Shown: positions 1 to 13,150 of the stretch, piece after piece
Position numbering within the stretch: position 1 is the first letter of the stretch
Layout of the letters: every line of letters starts with the position of its first letter
Assembly: GCA_026874595.1 (NCBI GenBank)
Contig: CM049311.1
Span: 9,647,676-9,711,675 of the forward strand
Reading direction: 5' to 3'
Length of the DNA: 64,000 nucleotides
DNA from: Sipunculus nudus
Taxonomy: Eukaryota > Annelida > Sipuncula > Golfingiida > Sipunculidae
The notes under the pieces: generated by a model
What the model saw: only the letters and a program-made list of their open reading frames with translations
What the model was told of the DNA's origin: nothing
Database searches by the model: none
Translations under genes and position numbers: made by a program

Positions 1-59
1 GTAGCCAGATGTTTAATAGACAGGTTCCTCATATTTACTTTTAATAAACTGCAAGACAG

Positions 60-2171
60 AACTAGTCGCCCATGGGCCATGACGCTCAGCTGAATTCAAG
101 GAATATTAAACAATGAGAAAGATGACTGACAGAGTGCCAAAAAAATCGAAAGAAAGAGTCCTTAGAAATGTCTGGTTTACGAGAAAACTCTCCAAGACAG
201 ATTGACACACCAAATTTCAGACCAATACCTTGAACCACTCATAAGATATGAGCAATTTTCAACCAAAGCACATGTACGGATGGATGCCACAGGAAAACGA
301 TTGCAGAGGTGGCGCCACCAGTCTTGCGTACAAGATAGAGGGGTCCAAGATGCATAATTTCAGGCCAATATGGCACACCATTCCTAAGAAAAGAGCATTT
401 ATTTATTCTACGGAAACAGGAAGGTAGGTGGTGCCACCTGTCTGGTTTACGAGAAAATTTTCCAAGATGGATAGACATGCCAAATTTCAGACCAATACCT
501 TGAACCACTCCTGAGATATGAGCAATTTTCACCCAAAGCACATGTATGGATAGATGTCACAGGAATATGATTGCAGGTGGCTGCACCAGTCTTGAGTACA
601 AGAAGGAGGAGTCCAAGATCTATGGATCTGGACAATTTCAGGCAAATACAAAAGCATTAATTTTTTCTACAAAACAGGAAAGTAGGTGGCGCCACCTGTC
701 TGAATTACCAGAAAACTTTCTAAGATGGATGGACATGCCAAATTTCAGACCAATATCTTGAACCATTCCTGAGATATGAGCAATTTTCACCAAAAGCAAA
801 CATACAGATAGAGGCCACACGAAAATGACTGCAGACGGTGCTGCCAGTCTTGTTTACAAGATGTAGGTGTTGAGGATCTATGAACATGCACAATTTCAAC
901 CCAATACATTGAAGAACCACTAAGACGAACAGATGGCAAATACACAGACAGACAATACGCAAAAAAGTATTGTAGGTGGAACCACCAGTTGCAATTATGG
1001 GATGGAGAGATCCAAGATCTATGGACATACACACTTTTAGCACAACACATTGAGCCACTCCTGAGATATTGGCTGTTATCTAAAGACACCCTGATTCATA
1101 CTGCACAGAAAAGTTTGCTGAGGGTGCCATCTCTCTTTGTAAGGCACAACAACACAGGTGAAGGAACAACTATGCTAGGTTTCGGAAAGATCAGTCCCAG
1201 GGTCCAAGAGGAGTGCTCTGGAAACTAACACAGAGTTTTTGTATGACATTTTTAATTTTTCTTGGGGGTACCTACGAGCCCCATAGCCTGGTGGATATGG
1301 GTAACAGAGACCTAATATCAGATTTCCTTGGAGACTTTTCATGGATCTCCTTTGATGTCAAGTTGGAAGTTTCCAGATCAAGTGGTTAAGATTTGTGCCC
1401 TGTTAACAGATGACAACTTCTTTGAAGGTATCAAAAAATAAAAAAAAGAATTCGTAAAAATGAGTAAATACAGGTGGCGCCACAAGTTTGCAGGAACTGA
1501 TGGAACATTCCATGATTAATATCCATGCTAAGAATCATGGTGATCAATGCATTAGTTATTCAGATACTAGAGCTTTTGTCTCAAAATTTTAATTATTCTG
1601 ACGGGTACTTACAAGCCCCATTGCTCAAAAGATGTGAGTAACAGAGACTTAATTTTAGGTTTCCAAAGAGACTTTTCATGGGCCTTCCTGCATGTCAAGT
1701 GAGAAGATTCTAGGTCCAGTAGTTGTCATATGTGCCCTGTTAACAGATGCCTGCATCTTAAAGAGGTCTCAAAAATAGATAAAAAAAAAACATAAAAATA
1801 AAAAATGTACAGGTGGCGCCACCAGACTGCAAAAACTGATGAAACATTCCATGATCAATATCCATACAAAGAATCATGGTGATTAATGCAATAGTTGTTC
1901 AGATACATGAGCTTTTGTATCACATTTTCCATTATTTGGGGGGGGGGGGGTACTTCGGAGGCCCACAGCTCAGAGGTTATGGGTCACAAAGACCTAATTT
2001 CAGGTTTCCAAGGAGACTTTTCATGGACCTCCCTGGATGTCAAGTTAGAAGATTCCAGGTCCAGCTGTTACGATTTGGGCCCTGTTAATGGACAGCTAGA
2101 CGGCTGGACAGACGACGGACAAAAGAGTGATCGCTATAGCTCAGATGACTTTCAGTCAGCTCAGCTAAAAA
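60..2171 (+). mobile_element. F1 element with two kinds of tandem core
   Basis: The 5' end is AACTAGTCGCCCATGGGCC followed by GCTCAGCTGA. The 3' end is a short GACGGAC-like microsatellite, then agctcagatgact ... agtcagctcagct and AAAAA, a hairpin whose right arm is the complement of the 5' word. Inside are about seven 110-150 bp units (roughly 190-1230), several with GGTGGCGCCACC, then about three 340-bp units (1263-2100). No transposase is encoded. Confidence 0.7.
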
Positions 2172-3630
2172 TTCAACTCAGACTGTCCTGGTCTTTGTAC
2201 AGGTAGACATAAGGTGTCACAGGACTTGCAAAATGGAGATTACCAACCAGTCACTAATGCAACATATTTCAGAATAATCAGTGAAGCTCTTTATCAATAA
2301 TCCGTCTTCTTTTTATAATTTTTATCTGTAAGGCCCTTGATGATGTCATTCTACAAGTCAAGGTCTTGACCCGATTTTTAATCAGCACTGATCTCTGCAC
2401 ATGGAACAGTATGGCCCATGATGACGTCATTCCACAAGTCAAGGTCATGTACCAAATTCAAATCAGCACTGATCTCTGCACATGGAATGATTTTTTTTTT
2501 TTCTTCTCCTGATCAAGATTGTAAAATGACACAGAGTACTAAGGCGACATTAATCCGTAACTGCTAACACTATCATCATTATCGTTCCTTCAACATATAG
2601 CTTAAGGAGCTCCCAAGGGATTGACCAGCTCTTAGAGAAATCTTAGTTTGGACAGCTTAAAGTTTAAACATTGCAAGTCAATTTTTTTTTTGTTAATACT
2701 AAAATGCTCACATTTTTTTAATGGGAGAAACTGGGACGAAAACAATGCAAATGTGGAAAATATGATTTCAAGTAGCTCCACAAATCTTGCATATAGGATA
2801 AATCTACCGAAGATCCTCTATCACATCATTTTTAAGGACACTCCATCTCCTCATCCATGAAAAACCTGATTATTTTCACCATATAAGGTAGCAGAACCAG
2901 TAAAATTCCTAAAAATTGATGTTTTTGCAATAAAAGGTATACTTAACATTGAATGTTGGGCGGATCTAATGCACTTGATCACTTTTGGTTCGCCCGTTGC
3001 ATTTTGTGGAAAAAGGTGATTTCTATTCAGTAATCACTAGGATTTGTTGACAGGGTGTTTGTAAACTAACTCCAGCCCTGCCACAGGCCTGTCAATCATT
3101 GTAACCCCATCCCTCACCTGGGTCAGTTGGCCAACTGTGAGGTGCAAGTGGTTAATCAATGCATAGGCCTAATCAGAGCACAGGCGGCCAGTGTTGACTG
3201 TCAAGGTTTGACAGCCCCATCTAATTAGCTTTGCATACACAACTGATAAGGTCTCAGCTTTGATAGGGTTTGATAGGAACTACCCTCTTGTCCAAATTCA
3301 TGTGACTGTCAACATGTAGTTGCGCTAAGTTACTTCTGTAGAACAAATGATCTCTATGAATGTAGTTTTTGGCCATTTTCACAAATATTCATTTCACCTG
3401 AACACCGTAGTTTTAGAGCGTTATTTCTCAGTAATTACTTGTCCGAAACATACCATCTTTGACATATTTAGTTGTTAATATGTCTCCTAATAAGCGTTTT
3501 TTTTATTTTACACCTTAACTTAATTGCAAGGATTTTTATTAAGAAAATGTAAAAACTGAAATGATTTGTAAGGATTTCAAAATTAAATACTTTGGAAAAT
3601 AGAAATGTTTAAAATTAACTTACAAAACAA
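2172..3630. other. AT-rich intergenic or intronic stretch with a two-copy duplication
   Basis: No exon or element end is recognised. Between about 2332 and 2490 a segment of about 100 bp (gatgatgtcattctacaag ... atcagcactgatctctgcac) occurs twice in tandem. A donor-like ccag/gtgagg at about 3120 on the minus strand has stops in the useful frames. Confidence 0.5.
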
Positions 3631-6600
3631 ACAAGGCCTACAGACCTAATGCGAACTTGTGCATTGGGAAATACACCAGGTATAATGCTTCAATGCTGGA
3701 CCATTACTTTTCATGTATATGAACAATGCAAGTACTTAACATTTTGAATATGAAACAATTACACAAACATCACTGCTGAAATTCTGGCATGGGTGCACAC
3801 AACACAAAAATGATTGTAGCTGGCACCATCAGTCTTGTAGACAACAAAGCTATCAGAGATATATCCATATGCCCAATTTCAGACTGATATATCAAACCCC
3901 TCCTGAGAAAAACCCAGGGACACACTGTGCAAAAGTCATTGTAGGTTGCAACACCTGTCTCGTGAGCGAGAAAGTCATCAAAGACACATAGACAGGTCAA
4001 AATACTAGACCAATACATCAAACTTACCTAGAGTTTGATGCATGGGGCTGACCAGGCTTAGTGAGAAAGGCAGTTGCCCCGACTGAACTGTGACAAATTG
4101 CTTGCTCAGGCTACTGCACTGAGTGAACTCATGACCTGCACCTGGCAAGACTGAGTGAACTTTTGACCTGTATCTGGCTGCACTGAGTGAACTCTTGACC
4201 TGTTGCATAATGTGACACACTTGGCAGTCTGCCAAAGCTTTAAATAGATCCAGGCTGAACTTTGGTGCCAAATCTAATGCAGTGGGCAGTCTGCCAATGC
4301 TATGAATAGAATGCAGCTACTGCACTGAGTAAACTCCTGACCTATACCTGGCTGCACTGAGTGAACTCTTGACCTGTTGCCTAATCTGATACAGTTATCA
4401 GTCTGACAATACCATAATTAGATCCAGACTGACCTTTGGCCTGTTGTCAAATCTGAAATAGTAGCCACACCTATGCATAAGCTCTCAGATTGGCTCCGCA
4501 TGGAGCCCTGAGGGGCATGACACACATGAGGTGATCATATGATATTCATTAGTTGATCACATGCACCTATGAGTTGATCACATAGTGCCCATGAGGTGTT
4601 CACATGTCACCTATGAGGTGATCACATGCCTTGTGCTTGGCTGCACTGATTGAACTCTTGCCCTATTTCTGGCTGCACTGAATGAACTCTTGATCTGTTG
4701 AGGTGATCACATGGTGCCCAAGAGGTGTTCACATGTCACCCATGAGGGGATCACATGCCTTGTGCTTGGCTGCACTGACTGAACTCTTGACCTATATCTG
4801 GCTGCACTGAATGAACTCTTGATCTACTGCCAAATCTGAAACAGTTGGCAGTTTCTTAACCTATGTAAATATACAGACACAATCTTGGTGTGTTGGCAAA
4901 TCTGTTTACACATACTGAAAGACTGTTTTTTTCAAGCTGAAATATTCATAAACTTTTTATCAAAATATCTAGAAAAATAAAAGATTCAGTTCTTTCATTG
5001 TTAAAGGTCCAATAATTCTGCCAAAAATCTTTCAAGTAAACTTGAACAAAGGCCACCTAAGAATAATTTTGGTGCCATGTAACAGAAGTTATAACTGAAA
5101 CAATAATTTTGTAGAGGAACAGTTTTGCAGTCCTCAGTTTATGTTAGACAAAATAATGGCCATAAGACCAACTTAAGTTTTTCTGATATTATTGAAAGAA
5201 CCATGTCCTACGATAATTGTTTTGAAAAATTGAACGATTCAATTTGACAGTTTCATCATAAACATTTTAAGCTGAAAGAGCTGAAATTATGAGGTTTTTG
5301 CCCATAAAAAACAGGTCAATGTAGGTGGCACATCAAAATCTGCAACTTCAAATATGAGTCATGTGACCATAATTTGCACAATACTTGGTAATGCTAGCTT
5401 CTGTCATTTCAGAGATAACTATGTCGGTATGCTTACTTGGCCAAATGACCGTTCAAATGCAAACCATTTGAACAAACTTGAGAGTGCTTGCCTCTTGGAT
5501 CATTTCTGTAAAATATTGAACAATTTGGCTGGACCGTTTACAAGAAGACTTTTAAAGGTTTTTCAGCTTTTCCCCTATAAAATCTAAGAAAATGCAGATA
5601 GCAAAAAACATGAGCTGAATCCCACAACATTTGATATGTGACAGATAACTGCATAAAATCTGGGGATGGTAGCTCCTTCAATTCCTGAGAAATTATGGGT
5701 TGATATACAGATGACCAATGACCCCCGTACAAAAAATGGTCAATGCAGGTGGCGCCACAAATACCTGAATTTCATATATGACTCATGTGACCAACACTGG
5801 AATAAAATTTGGTGATGATAGCTCTGGCCGTTTCTGAGATTATCATTTAAGTATGCTTTTTTGGACAGATGACTAGGTTCAACTTCCTGTAATTCGGCCA
5901 AAATTCACATAAATTGAACCATTTGAACAAACTTGAGAGAGATGGTATAAAAGATTATTTCTATGAAATATTGAACAAATTGGCTTGACCATTTCAGAGG
6001 AGAAGATTTTTAAAGGTTTTCAGCTTTTTCTCTCTAAAATCTAAGAAAATGCAGATTTTTTTCAGATGGCTAATTTTTTTTGCATTGAATTTCATGATGC
6101 TAGCTCCAGTCATTTTCGAAATAGTATGGGTTAACGTATACCTGTGATTGTAAACATTGCCTGGCATGAGGAATATCTAAAATCATAAATCTACATTTTT
6201 TTAAAGTTTTTAAAAAACATTCTTGTCAATATTAACCAAAGATAACCTGAAATCTAAATGTCTGGAGGCATGATGTAACGGATGCTGGTAAACTGGTTCC
6301 AGGCTAGATGTATCTGCTTCACACAGCTAACATATATGGTAAAATGACTCAATTCAATCTTTATTATTCAGCCAAAATTCATTCTTTGTAACCGTAAAAG
6401 ACAATTATTATGAGAATTATTCAGAGAATTATTCTTGTAAAATATTAAACAAATTGGCCTCAGTGGCGTCAGTCAAAAAAACATTTTGCAGGTTTATAAC
6501 TTATGGGAAAATAAAGCAAAATGGCTAAGTTAAGCTTCCAATAACTCAGCCAAAAATCACTGAACCAAAACCATTTGAACAAACTTGAATTATCAACATC

Positions 6601-7380
6601 TAAGAATAATTAATGTGTGAGATTTAAGAATTTGGCCCAGTAGTTTTTGAGAAGAAGATCTTTATAGCGACTGAGCTAAAATGGGCTGTTATGGCATATG
6701 ACTAAATTCAGCTTCCCATAACTCAGCCAAAAGTCACTGAACTGACACCATTTGAACAAACTTCAGAAAGCACTACCCTAGGATCATTTCTCTGCGATAT
6801 TAAACAATTTGGCCAAATGGTTTAAGAGAAGAAGTTTTTTTGTAGCTATTAGTATGATACCGGCACTGATGACCCCCGTTCAAAACAGGCCGATGCAGTT
6901 GGCGCCACCGATACCTAAATTTCAGACATGACTCATATGACCAACATTGGCATAAAATTTGGTAATGACAGCTCCAGCCGTTACTAAGATTGTAATTTTA
7001 GTATGCTTTTTTGGACAGATGACTAAGTTCAACTGGCTGTAACTCGGCCAAAAATCACCAAACTTAAACCAGTCGAACAAACTTAAGAGAGATTGTTCCA
7101 GGAATCATTTCTGTGAAATATTGGACAATTTGGCTGAACAGTTTTGGAGAAAAAGATTTTTTAAGCTTTTTTAGCTTTTTCTCTATAAAATCCAAGAAAA
7201 TGCAGTTAGCCAAGAATAAGCAAAATCTGATAGAGTTTTTTAGATGACTAATTTTTTGCAGAAAATTTCTTGATGCTAACTCTTGCCGTTTTCAAGATGG
7301 TATGGGTTGACATACAGACGACGGACGACTGCCGCCAGACGACGCCACACCATCGCATAAACTCACAGGTTCGCTAAAAA
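3631..7380 (+). mobile_element. F3 element, apparently full length (3.75 kb)
   Basis: The 5' end is ACAAGGCCTACAGACCTAAT then GCGAACTTGTG. The 3' end is a GACG-rich microsatellite, then catcgcataaactCACAGGTTCGCTAAAAA with the last part the complement of the 5' GCGAACCTGTG word. The interior has Cys-free, non-coding cores: a block of ctgcactgagtgaactctt words (4080-4860), then about four degenerate units of roughly 300-1100 bp built from ttgaacaaacttgagag, aatttggctgg and taaaatctaagaaaatgcag phrases. Confidence 0.7.
4520..4780 (+). repeat. Short repeats around GAGGTGATCACATG inside F3
   Basis: Roughly 24-bp units built on catgaggtgatcacatg occur about seven times, interleaved with longer ggctgcactgaatgaactct words. 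The core TGATCA is palindromic. A second, shorter cluster of the same kind lies in the F3 copy at about 41630-41720. Confidence 0.6.
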
Positions 7381-8292
7381 GCCTGGGGATTTTTATCTAA
7401 ATTTTCAATCAATATAAAAAAATATTCTGTATCTGTTTTAGATGTGTTGGAATAAACTGTTTTTTGTAAAATATTTAAATTAAATTAAAACGCCTATAAA
7501 TTAAGACCCAATCCTCCAAAACAAAGTTTATATTTATCAAAATGTAGAGAATCTTCTTAGCAATCAGAAAATGTATATTTTAAGGGGTCCCAAGGCATCA
7601 GATTGTTCAATGCAAAGGTAAAACCGAAACAAAGTCAGATCATGTGGAAGGACCAGTTCTGCTACCTTAATGACAAAGTTAAAGATCACTCTCACAGCAA
7701 GGGCAATGACCCCAACTGTTTTATTATCTGGCAAACATCTATGCACATACAAAACCAATAAACTGTTTTTAGTAAATATGTCTTCAAGATTTGTCTGTGT
7801 TGGAAGTGGCTGCAGAGCCATCATGAACCATGGATTCCACCATCTTCAGGTTTCTGGATACATTTATTCTTGATTAATAAAACATAATATTTAGGAAAAA
7901 TTATTTCTGGTGTGAAATGAACATTATCTTTTCTGGATATTTGCCCTCTATGTTTACACACAATATTGTCATAAAGTATATAAAAGTTTACAATTCTGTT
8001 CAAGGAGTCACCTTTATAAATCAAATATTAGCTCATGAAAAATTAAAATTATTTAGAATGTTCTCATTGCTATACTTCAATCATTTGTTACTGCCATGCC
8101 TATGCTCAATCAAATTTGACCCATCGAAATGCAAATCATTTATGTGAAGACCCTTTTAAAGCATTACTCTAAGATTTCTTGAGCTCATGGATGTGTGCTG
8201 TGAATGTCTAAAATACACAACTGTCGAGGCATAACAGTATGAAAGGTTTTTACAAAAATATATAAAAAAGAAAATGTGACAATATAAAATGT
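7381..8292. other. AT-rich stretch with one minus-strand open frame
   Basis: An 86-codon minus-strand frame (7564-7824) contains NKTVGVIALAVRVIFNFVIK. The composition is protein-like but I recognise no domain, splice context or relative, and bivalve repeats often give such frames. I see no element ends here. Confidence 0.3.
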
Positions 8293-9869
8293 AACATGGC
8301 CTACAGGCCTAATGAAAACCTGTGCAATGGAAGGAAGACCAGGTATAATCCTTCTCTGATAACATAACACGCCATTATATGAAAAGTACTTGATTACTTT
8401 TCAAGTACACATGTGACATATGCATGCAAATAGCAAGTGCTAAAACTTTTGAACATGAGTATAGGCACCAATTACACAAATATCCCTCCTAAGATATTGG
8501 CATAGATGTAAACTATGCAAAAATTAATGTAGCTGGCACCAACAGTCTTGTGTACTAGAAAGTAGAAAGCCACTGAAGGTGTATGCATGGACATACAAAG
8601 TTTCAGGCAGATACGTCAAACCACTGTTCAGTTTTAGCACCTTTGCATTATGCAAAAGCAATTGTAGGTGGTGGCACAAGTCTTGTATACAACAAATGTA
8701 TCTGAGATGTATGGACAAGCACAATTTAAAGCGGATATGTCAGATCCTTCCTGAATTACTAGCATGGATGTATATTACCCAAATATTATTATAGGTGGCA
8801 CCACAAGTCTTGTGTATGAGAAACCTGTATAAGATGTATAGACATGAAAAATTTCAGGCAGATATATCTCATCAGTCCTGAATTAATGGCACAGATGTAC
8901 ACAACACAAAAGTGATTGTTGGTGGCACCACCAGTCTTTGTTATAAGAAAGCCATCAAAATTGTATGGATATAAATTTTAGGCAGATAGGTATTTCCATG
9001 CCAAATTTCAGGCTAAAATGTCAAATCACTCCTAAGATATAAGCAGGCCTGGAAATACATTGTGAAAATAATTTTTGTATGTGGTGCTACCAGTCTTGAA
9101 TATTATAACAAATATGTTATTACTTCATTTAGACATTTAAAATGGCCAGTTCAATACAATATAACAAACCAGGTACATGTAACTCACAGATTTAGCATAA
9201 TTACATTTATTATTGCAATTATGTTTAATTATCTGCCTGGAACTAGTGAAAGTGTCAAAGAAGTCTCTCAAAGGTAAATGAACCAGCATGGCTCTTTTTG
9301 CAGTGCAAAAACATACGTCTCCCCCTATGGGCAATCCCATAAGATTAGATGTAAAATATAATCTATCCCAAAACAATGATTCTAAATTTCGGCAGTTTTT
9401 ACCCTGAAGATCAAAAGCTTTTCAAACTGCTCTGAGATTTTGGCAGAATGAGCTGGAGGGTCAAATTTTAGAAAAAATGTTCAGTACATTCAAAGTTATC
9501 AGGGTCTCAATTATCCTAGAATTGCAAAAATTTGACCTTGAAGATGAAGATCAAGACACAAGCATTCAAAATTTTCTATGAACTAAGTTAAAACAATTTT
9601 TGTGTATAATGTGAGGGAAAAATCTGCAATACTTAATCACCAAGATTTTGTTAGGAATAATTTTTGTACCAAATTTGAGGACAAAATGTGAAGCCCTTCA
9701 AAATTAATGGGGTTCAGAAAAATTTTACATTTCAGCAGATTTGACCTTGAAGATGAAGATGAAGGTCACTGTTTTTTAAACTTGTCAAAAATTTTGGTAA
9801 GAACAATACTTAATTTATTGTCTTTGACACTTAGAATCTGATGGGGTATAAAAAGGCCTGAAAACAAGA

Positions 9870-10555
9870 AAAAGACGAAAGATGGTGCCATCTGTCTTCC
9901 GGAGAAGAAAAAGCCATCCAAAATCTTCATTTAATTTGATTTTTGGACCAATCCATGCATCCCTTTTTGAGATATCCATGATTTTGTGTGATTTCACCAT
10001 ATATGGCATTATTCAAGGTCAAGGCCACTCTCATAGGAAATCTCATGACCCCAAATTAAGAATATATATTCCCATAACCCATGTCTATGTATATGCATAA
10101 TATGTAAGAAATCTGTCCATTAGTTTTGACTTATAAAGCTCACAGTACTGTTAAGTGGCAATGATGCGGGTATTAAATGGCACGAAAACAAGTAAAAGAA
10201 TAACACGTGGTGCCACCTTTTTCTGTACATGACCATACTATCCAAGATCTTCGATCAAGTTGATTTTTGGACCAATCCATGCATTCCTTATTGAGATATT
10301 AATGATTTTGTGTAATTGTCACCATATATGGCAATATTCAAGGTCAAGGCCAATCTAATAGGAAGGGTTATGACCCCAATTTATATATACATCATCCCAT
10401 AACCCATGTTTATGTATATGCACAATATGAAAGAAATCTGTCTGATAGTTTTTGACTTATAATGCTCACAGTACTGTTAAGCGGCAATGATGCGGGTATT
10501 AAACATCACAAAAACAAGTAAAAGAATAACAGGTGGTGCCACCTTTTTCTGGTAC
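9870..10555 (+). repeat. Tandem core units of about 320 bp (type J)
   Basis: Two units start at about 9883 and 10207 and a third is cut at 10555 by the fold-back element. Each has ggtgccatctgtc or ggtgccacctttttctg, then gatttttggaccaatccatg, gagatatc and an aaggtcaaggcca stretch. A further copy lies at 12490-12800. No coding potential is seen. Confidence 0.6.
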
Positions 10556-11809
10556 CCCTTAGCAAAATGAAAAGTTTGCTGTTGCTTTGCTGCAACTGTG
10601 CAGCAAAGCAGCAGAAACCAAAATAGGCTGCAAGAAGAGTGTGCAGGAAGGCTGCAGCTAGCAGCATGCTTCCCGCTGCCTGCCAAAGGCTGCAGGAAAG
10701 TGTGCAGCAAATCTGAATTGTGTGCTGGAAGGTTGCAGGAGGGTTGCGGCTAGTCGCAGTCATATAGAGTATTTTAATACTGTGTGCAGGAAGGCTGCGG
10801 GAGGTTGCGGCTAGCCACAGTCTCATAGAGTTAACTAGATTCTGTGCGCAGGAAGGCTGCGGGAGGGTTGCGGCTAGCCGGAGTCTCATTGAGTTAATTG
10901 GATGCTGGTCGCAGGAAGGCTGCAGGAGGGTTGCGGCTAGCCGCAGTCTTTTACAGTTTTATTTGCCCTACTATTTCCTGTCTTACCCTGCTGTGATTGG
11001 CTAAACTGATTTTGGAGGGAAAGGCAGCCATTTTTGCAAAATTAGTAAAAGACAGTGCTTTGTTAGCTCTTCTAAAAATATGAAGATCTGTGCCAAATAG
11101 CTCAAGTAAGAGTAACATTCAACAGATCCAGCATGTTCAGAGGACTCATTGGATTAATTAGAACATACAATTAGTTTATGGGAGGAACAAAGAGAGGGTG
11201 TTATGTTACTACCACCAGTAAGTTTGAACTACATATTTGTACCCTAAGGGATGCCGCAGCAAGCATTGATAAAGGGCTGCCCTGCACTGATAAGATTGAT
11301 TTTTCACACAGAAATTTATTGACTTTATACATAGAAAGTGTAGTATTAAATTGTATTTTGTCGAAAAGTAAAAACTAAGACTAAGATAAATGGTGGGATT
11401 GAAAGATGTTTTCAAGCTGGAAGGCAGTTATATCAAAGGCAGCAGAAAAAAAATTCTGTGGTTAACGTGTATATCATGCATTTATTGAATCCTCCGCAAT
11501 CCTCCCGCAGCCTTCCTGCGCACAGCATCCAGTCAACTCTATGAGGCTACGGCTAGCTGCAACCCTCCCGCAGCCTTCCTGCACACAGTATTAAAATACT
11601 CTATAGGACTGCGGCTAGCTGCAACCCTCCCGCAACAAGTTCCAAACAATTCAGATTTGCTGCACTTTTCTGCAGCCTTTGCCAGGCAGCTGGAAGCATG
11701 CAACTAGCCGCAGCCTTCCTGCACACTCTTCTTGCAGCCTATTTTGGTTTCTGCTGCTTTGCAGCACGGTTGCAGCAAAGCAGCGGCAAACTTTTCATTT
11801 TGCTAAGGG
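10556..11809. mobile_element. Fold-back element with long, internally repeated inverted arms
   Basis: The ends are CCCTTAGCAAAATGAAAAGT on the left and its complement on the right. The left arm (10556 to about 10950) and right arm (about 11485 to 11809) are inverted copies made of units of about 75-80 bp, each with gcaggaaggctgcgggaggg and ttgcggctagcc words. The left arm has about one more unit than the right. The central 500 bp is unrelated AT-rich sequence with no recognised gene. It interrupts a type J unit. A target duplication is not clear. Confidence 0.75.
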
Positions 11810-11819
11810 TGACTGAAGC

Positions 11820-12484
11820 GATTTTAACCCAAGGCAGACAAACAGATAGATGCTGTGCAAAAATGGCTGCAGGTGGCGCCACCTTTTGTTGTGTATGTTA
11901 TAAAGCTATCCAAGGGCTACATTTGTGTAAAATTTTTTCCTAATTGGTTGAACGAGTCCGGAGATACAAGCATTAATGTCTGCAGCGTGAACATGAATGT
12001 AGGTGGCGCCATCTGTCATAAAATCAAGAAAGCTATCTAGGATGTATACGCATGCCGAATTTTAGGTGAATTAATTAAACAACTGCAGAGATATGAGTGA
12101 TTTTAACCCAAGGCAGATGAACAGATGGACACTGTGCAAAAATGGTTGCAGGTGGCGCCACCTTTTGTTGTGTATGTTATAAAGCTATCCCATGGCTACA
12201 TTTGTGTGAAATTTTTTTCCCTGATCGGTCAAACGGTTCCGGAGATATATGGGTTTATGTGTGGAAACAGACGCACAAACGGACGCTGGGCAGAGAGGAA
12301 AGGTCAGAGGTCAAGGTCACTTGGTTAGGCACCAGTTCACATGTGACCCGATAATTTGTGTAAGTTTCGGAAAAATCCGTCCAGTAGTCTCAGAGGAGTT
12401 CTCCGGAAATGAACGCCGCGGCGGAGGCGGCAGCAGAACCCGGTCAAAAACATAGTATCCGCAAAACTTCGTTTTGGCGGATAC
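11820..12484 (+). repeat. Type K core units closing in a GTATCCGC hairpin
   Basis: About two units of 280 bp repeat gattttaacccaaggcagat, then a GGTGGCGCCACC palindrome and a cggtcaaacggttccggaga phrase. The last part carries a caaggtcac, ttcacatgtgacc and gcggcggaggcggcag tail. The block ends with a hairpin GTATCCGCAAAAC ttc GTTTTGGCGGATAC at 12455-12484 followed by aataata, the likely 3' end of an element. Confidence 0.6.
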
Positions 12485-12829
12485 AATAATAGGTGGTGCC
12501 ACCAGTTTCTGGAACATGAAAACCCTTTCCATAATCTTCAATCAACTTGATTTTGGGATCAATCCATGCAAGATTGCTTGAGATATTTAAGAATTTGTGT
12601 GATTTTCCCCAAAATTGGTCCTATTCAAGGTAAAGGACACTCCTAGTCAAGGTCATGACCTCATTTTAAATAGGCGTTGTCCTCTCACCCATATCTATAC
12701 ATATACCAAGTTTGGTAAAGATCCGTGAAATATTTTTTTAGTTATCGCGCCAACAAGATTTATATGCGGCGGCAGCGGCGGCGGGACTGGTATGAAAACA
12801 TAGTATCCCCTGACTTTGTCTGGGGATAC
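12485..12829 (+). repeat. Type J core closing in a GTATCCCC hairpin
   Basis: One type J unit is followed by a ggcggcagcggcggcggg tail and a hairpin, GTATCCCC tgactttgtct GGGGATAC, at 12803-12829, then aataata. The layout copies the preceding block: core, GC-rich tail, hairpin, AATAATA. This suggests two sister elements inserted end to end. Confidence 0.55.
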
Positions 12830-13150
12830 AATAATATAACTAACATAAATCCTCTCCCCTATATCTCAGAATTTATCCAAATCATACATATCTTGAATTA
12901 AACACCATCATCTCATAATACAGCTTATATTACCACACAAAACTAGCTACTGTCAACCCCCTCTTCCAAATCATATATTGTGATCATATATAACAGCTGA
13001 GTGCCGTGACCCATGGGTCCCTTTTTTTTATCAAAATGTTAAGAATAACAGATGTCAATTGAAATCAAAATGAAAATACAGATATATTTTATTCATGGAT
13101 TTATCTTACACATAAGCTGGATCTGGACATGGTATTCTACATGTTTCTCT
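12830..13150 (-). mobile_element. Isolated F1 5' end on the minus strand
   Basis: Read on the minus strand, 13024-12991 gives aagggacccatgggtcacgg then cactcagctg, the F1 start, followed by ttatatatgatcac as in other F1 copies at 32729 and 52389. It is the only F1 5' end found in this orientation. The rest of the stretch is AT-rich with nothing else recognised. Confidence 0.65.

Noticed and set aside
3060-3140. Donor-like ccag/gtgagg on the minus strand, tested as the next RPTP exon
   Set aside because: The frames before it contain stops and show no FNIII, transmembrane or phosphatase signal.
4005-4271. 88-codon minus-strand frame with a good gtaagt donor
   Set aside because: It lies in the F3 interior, is made of repeated ctgcactgagtgaactctt words, and has no protein-like conservation.
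4520-4640. CRISPR-like pattern of regularly spaced GAGGTGATCACATG words
   Set aside because: Spacers are not unique, unit length drifts, and the context is a eukaryotic mobile element.
7564-7824. 86-codon minus-strand frame
   Set aside because: It looks fairly protein-like but has no splice context or recognised domain, so it is not called a gene; noted under the stretch 7381-8292.
10506-10889. 127-codon minus-strand frame
   Set aside because: It spans the boundary of the fold-back element and follows its repeated units; no domain is visible.
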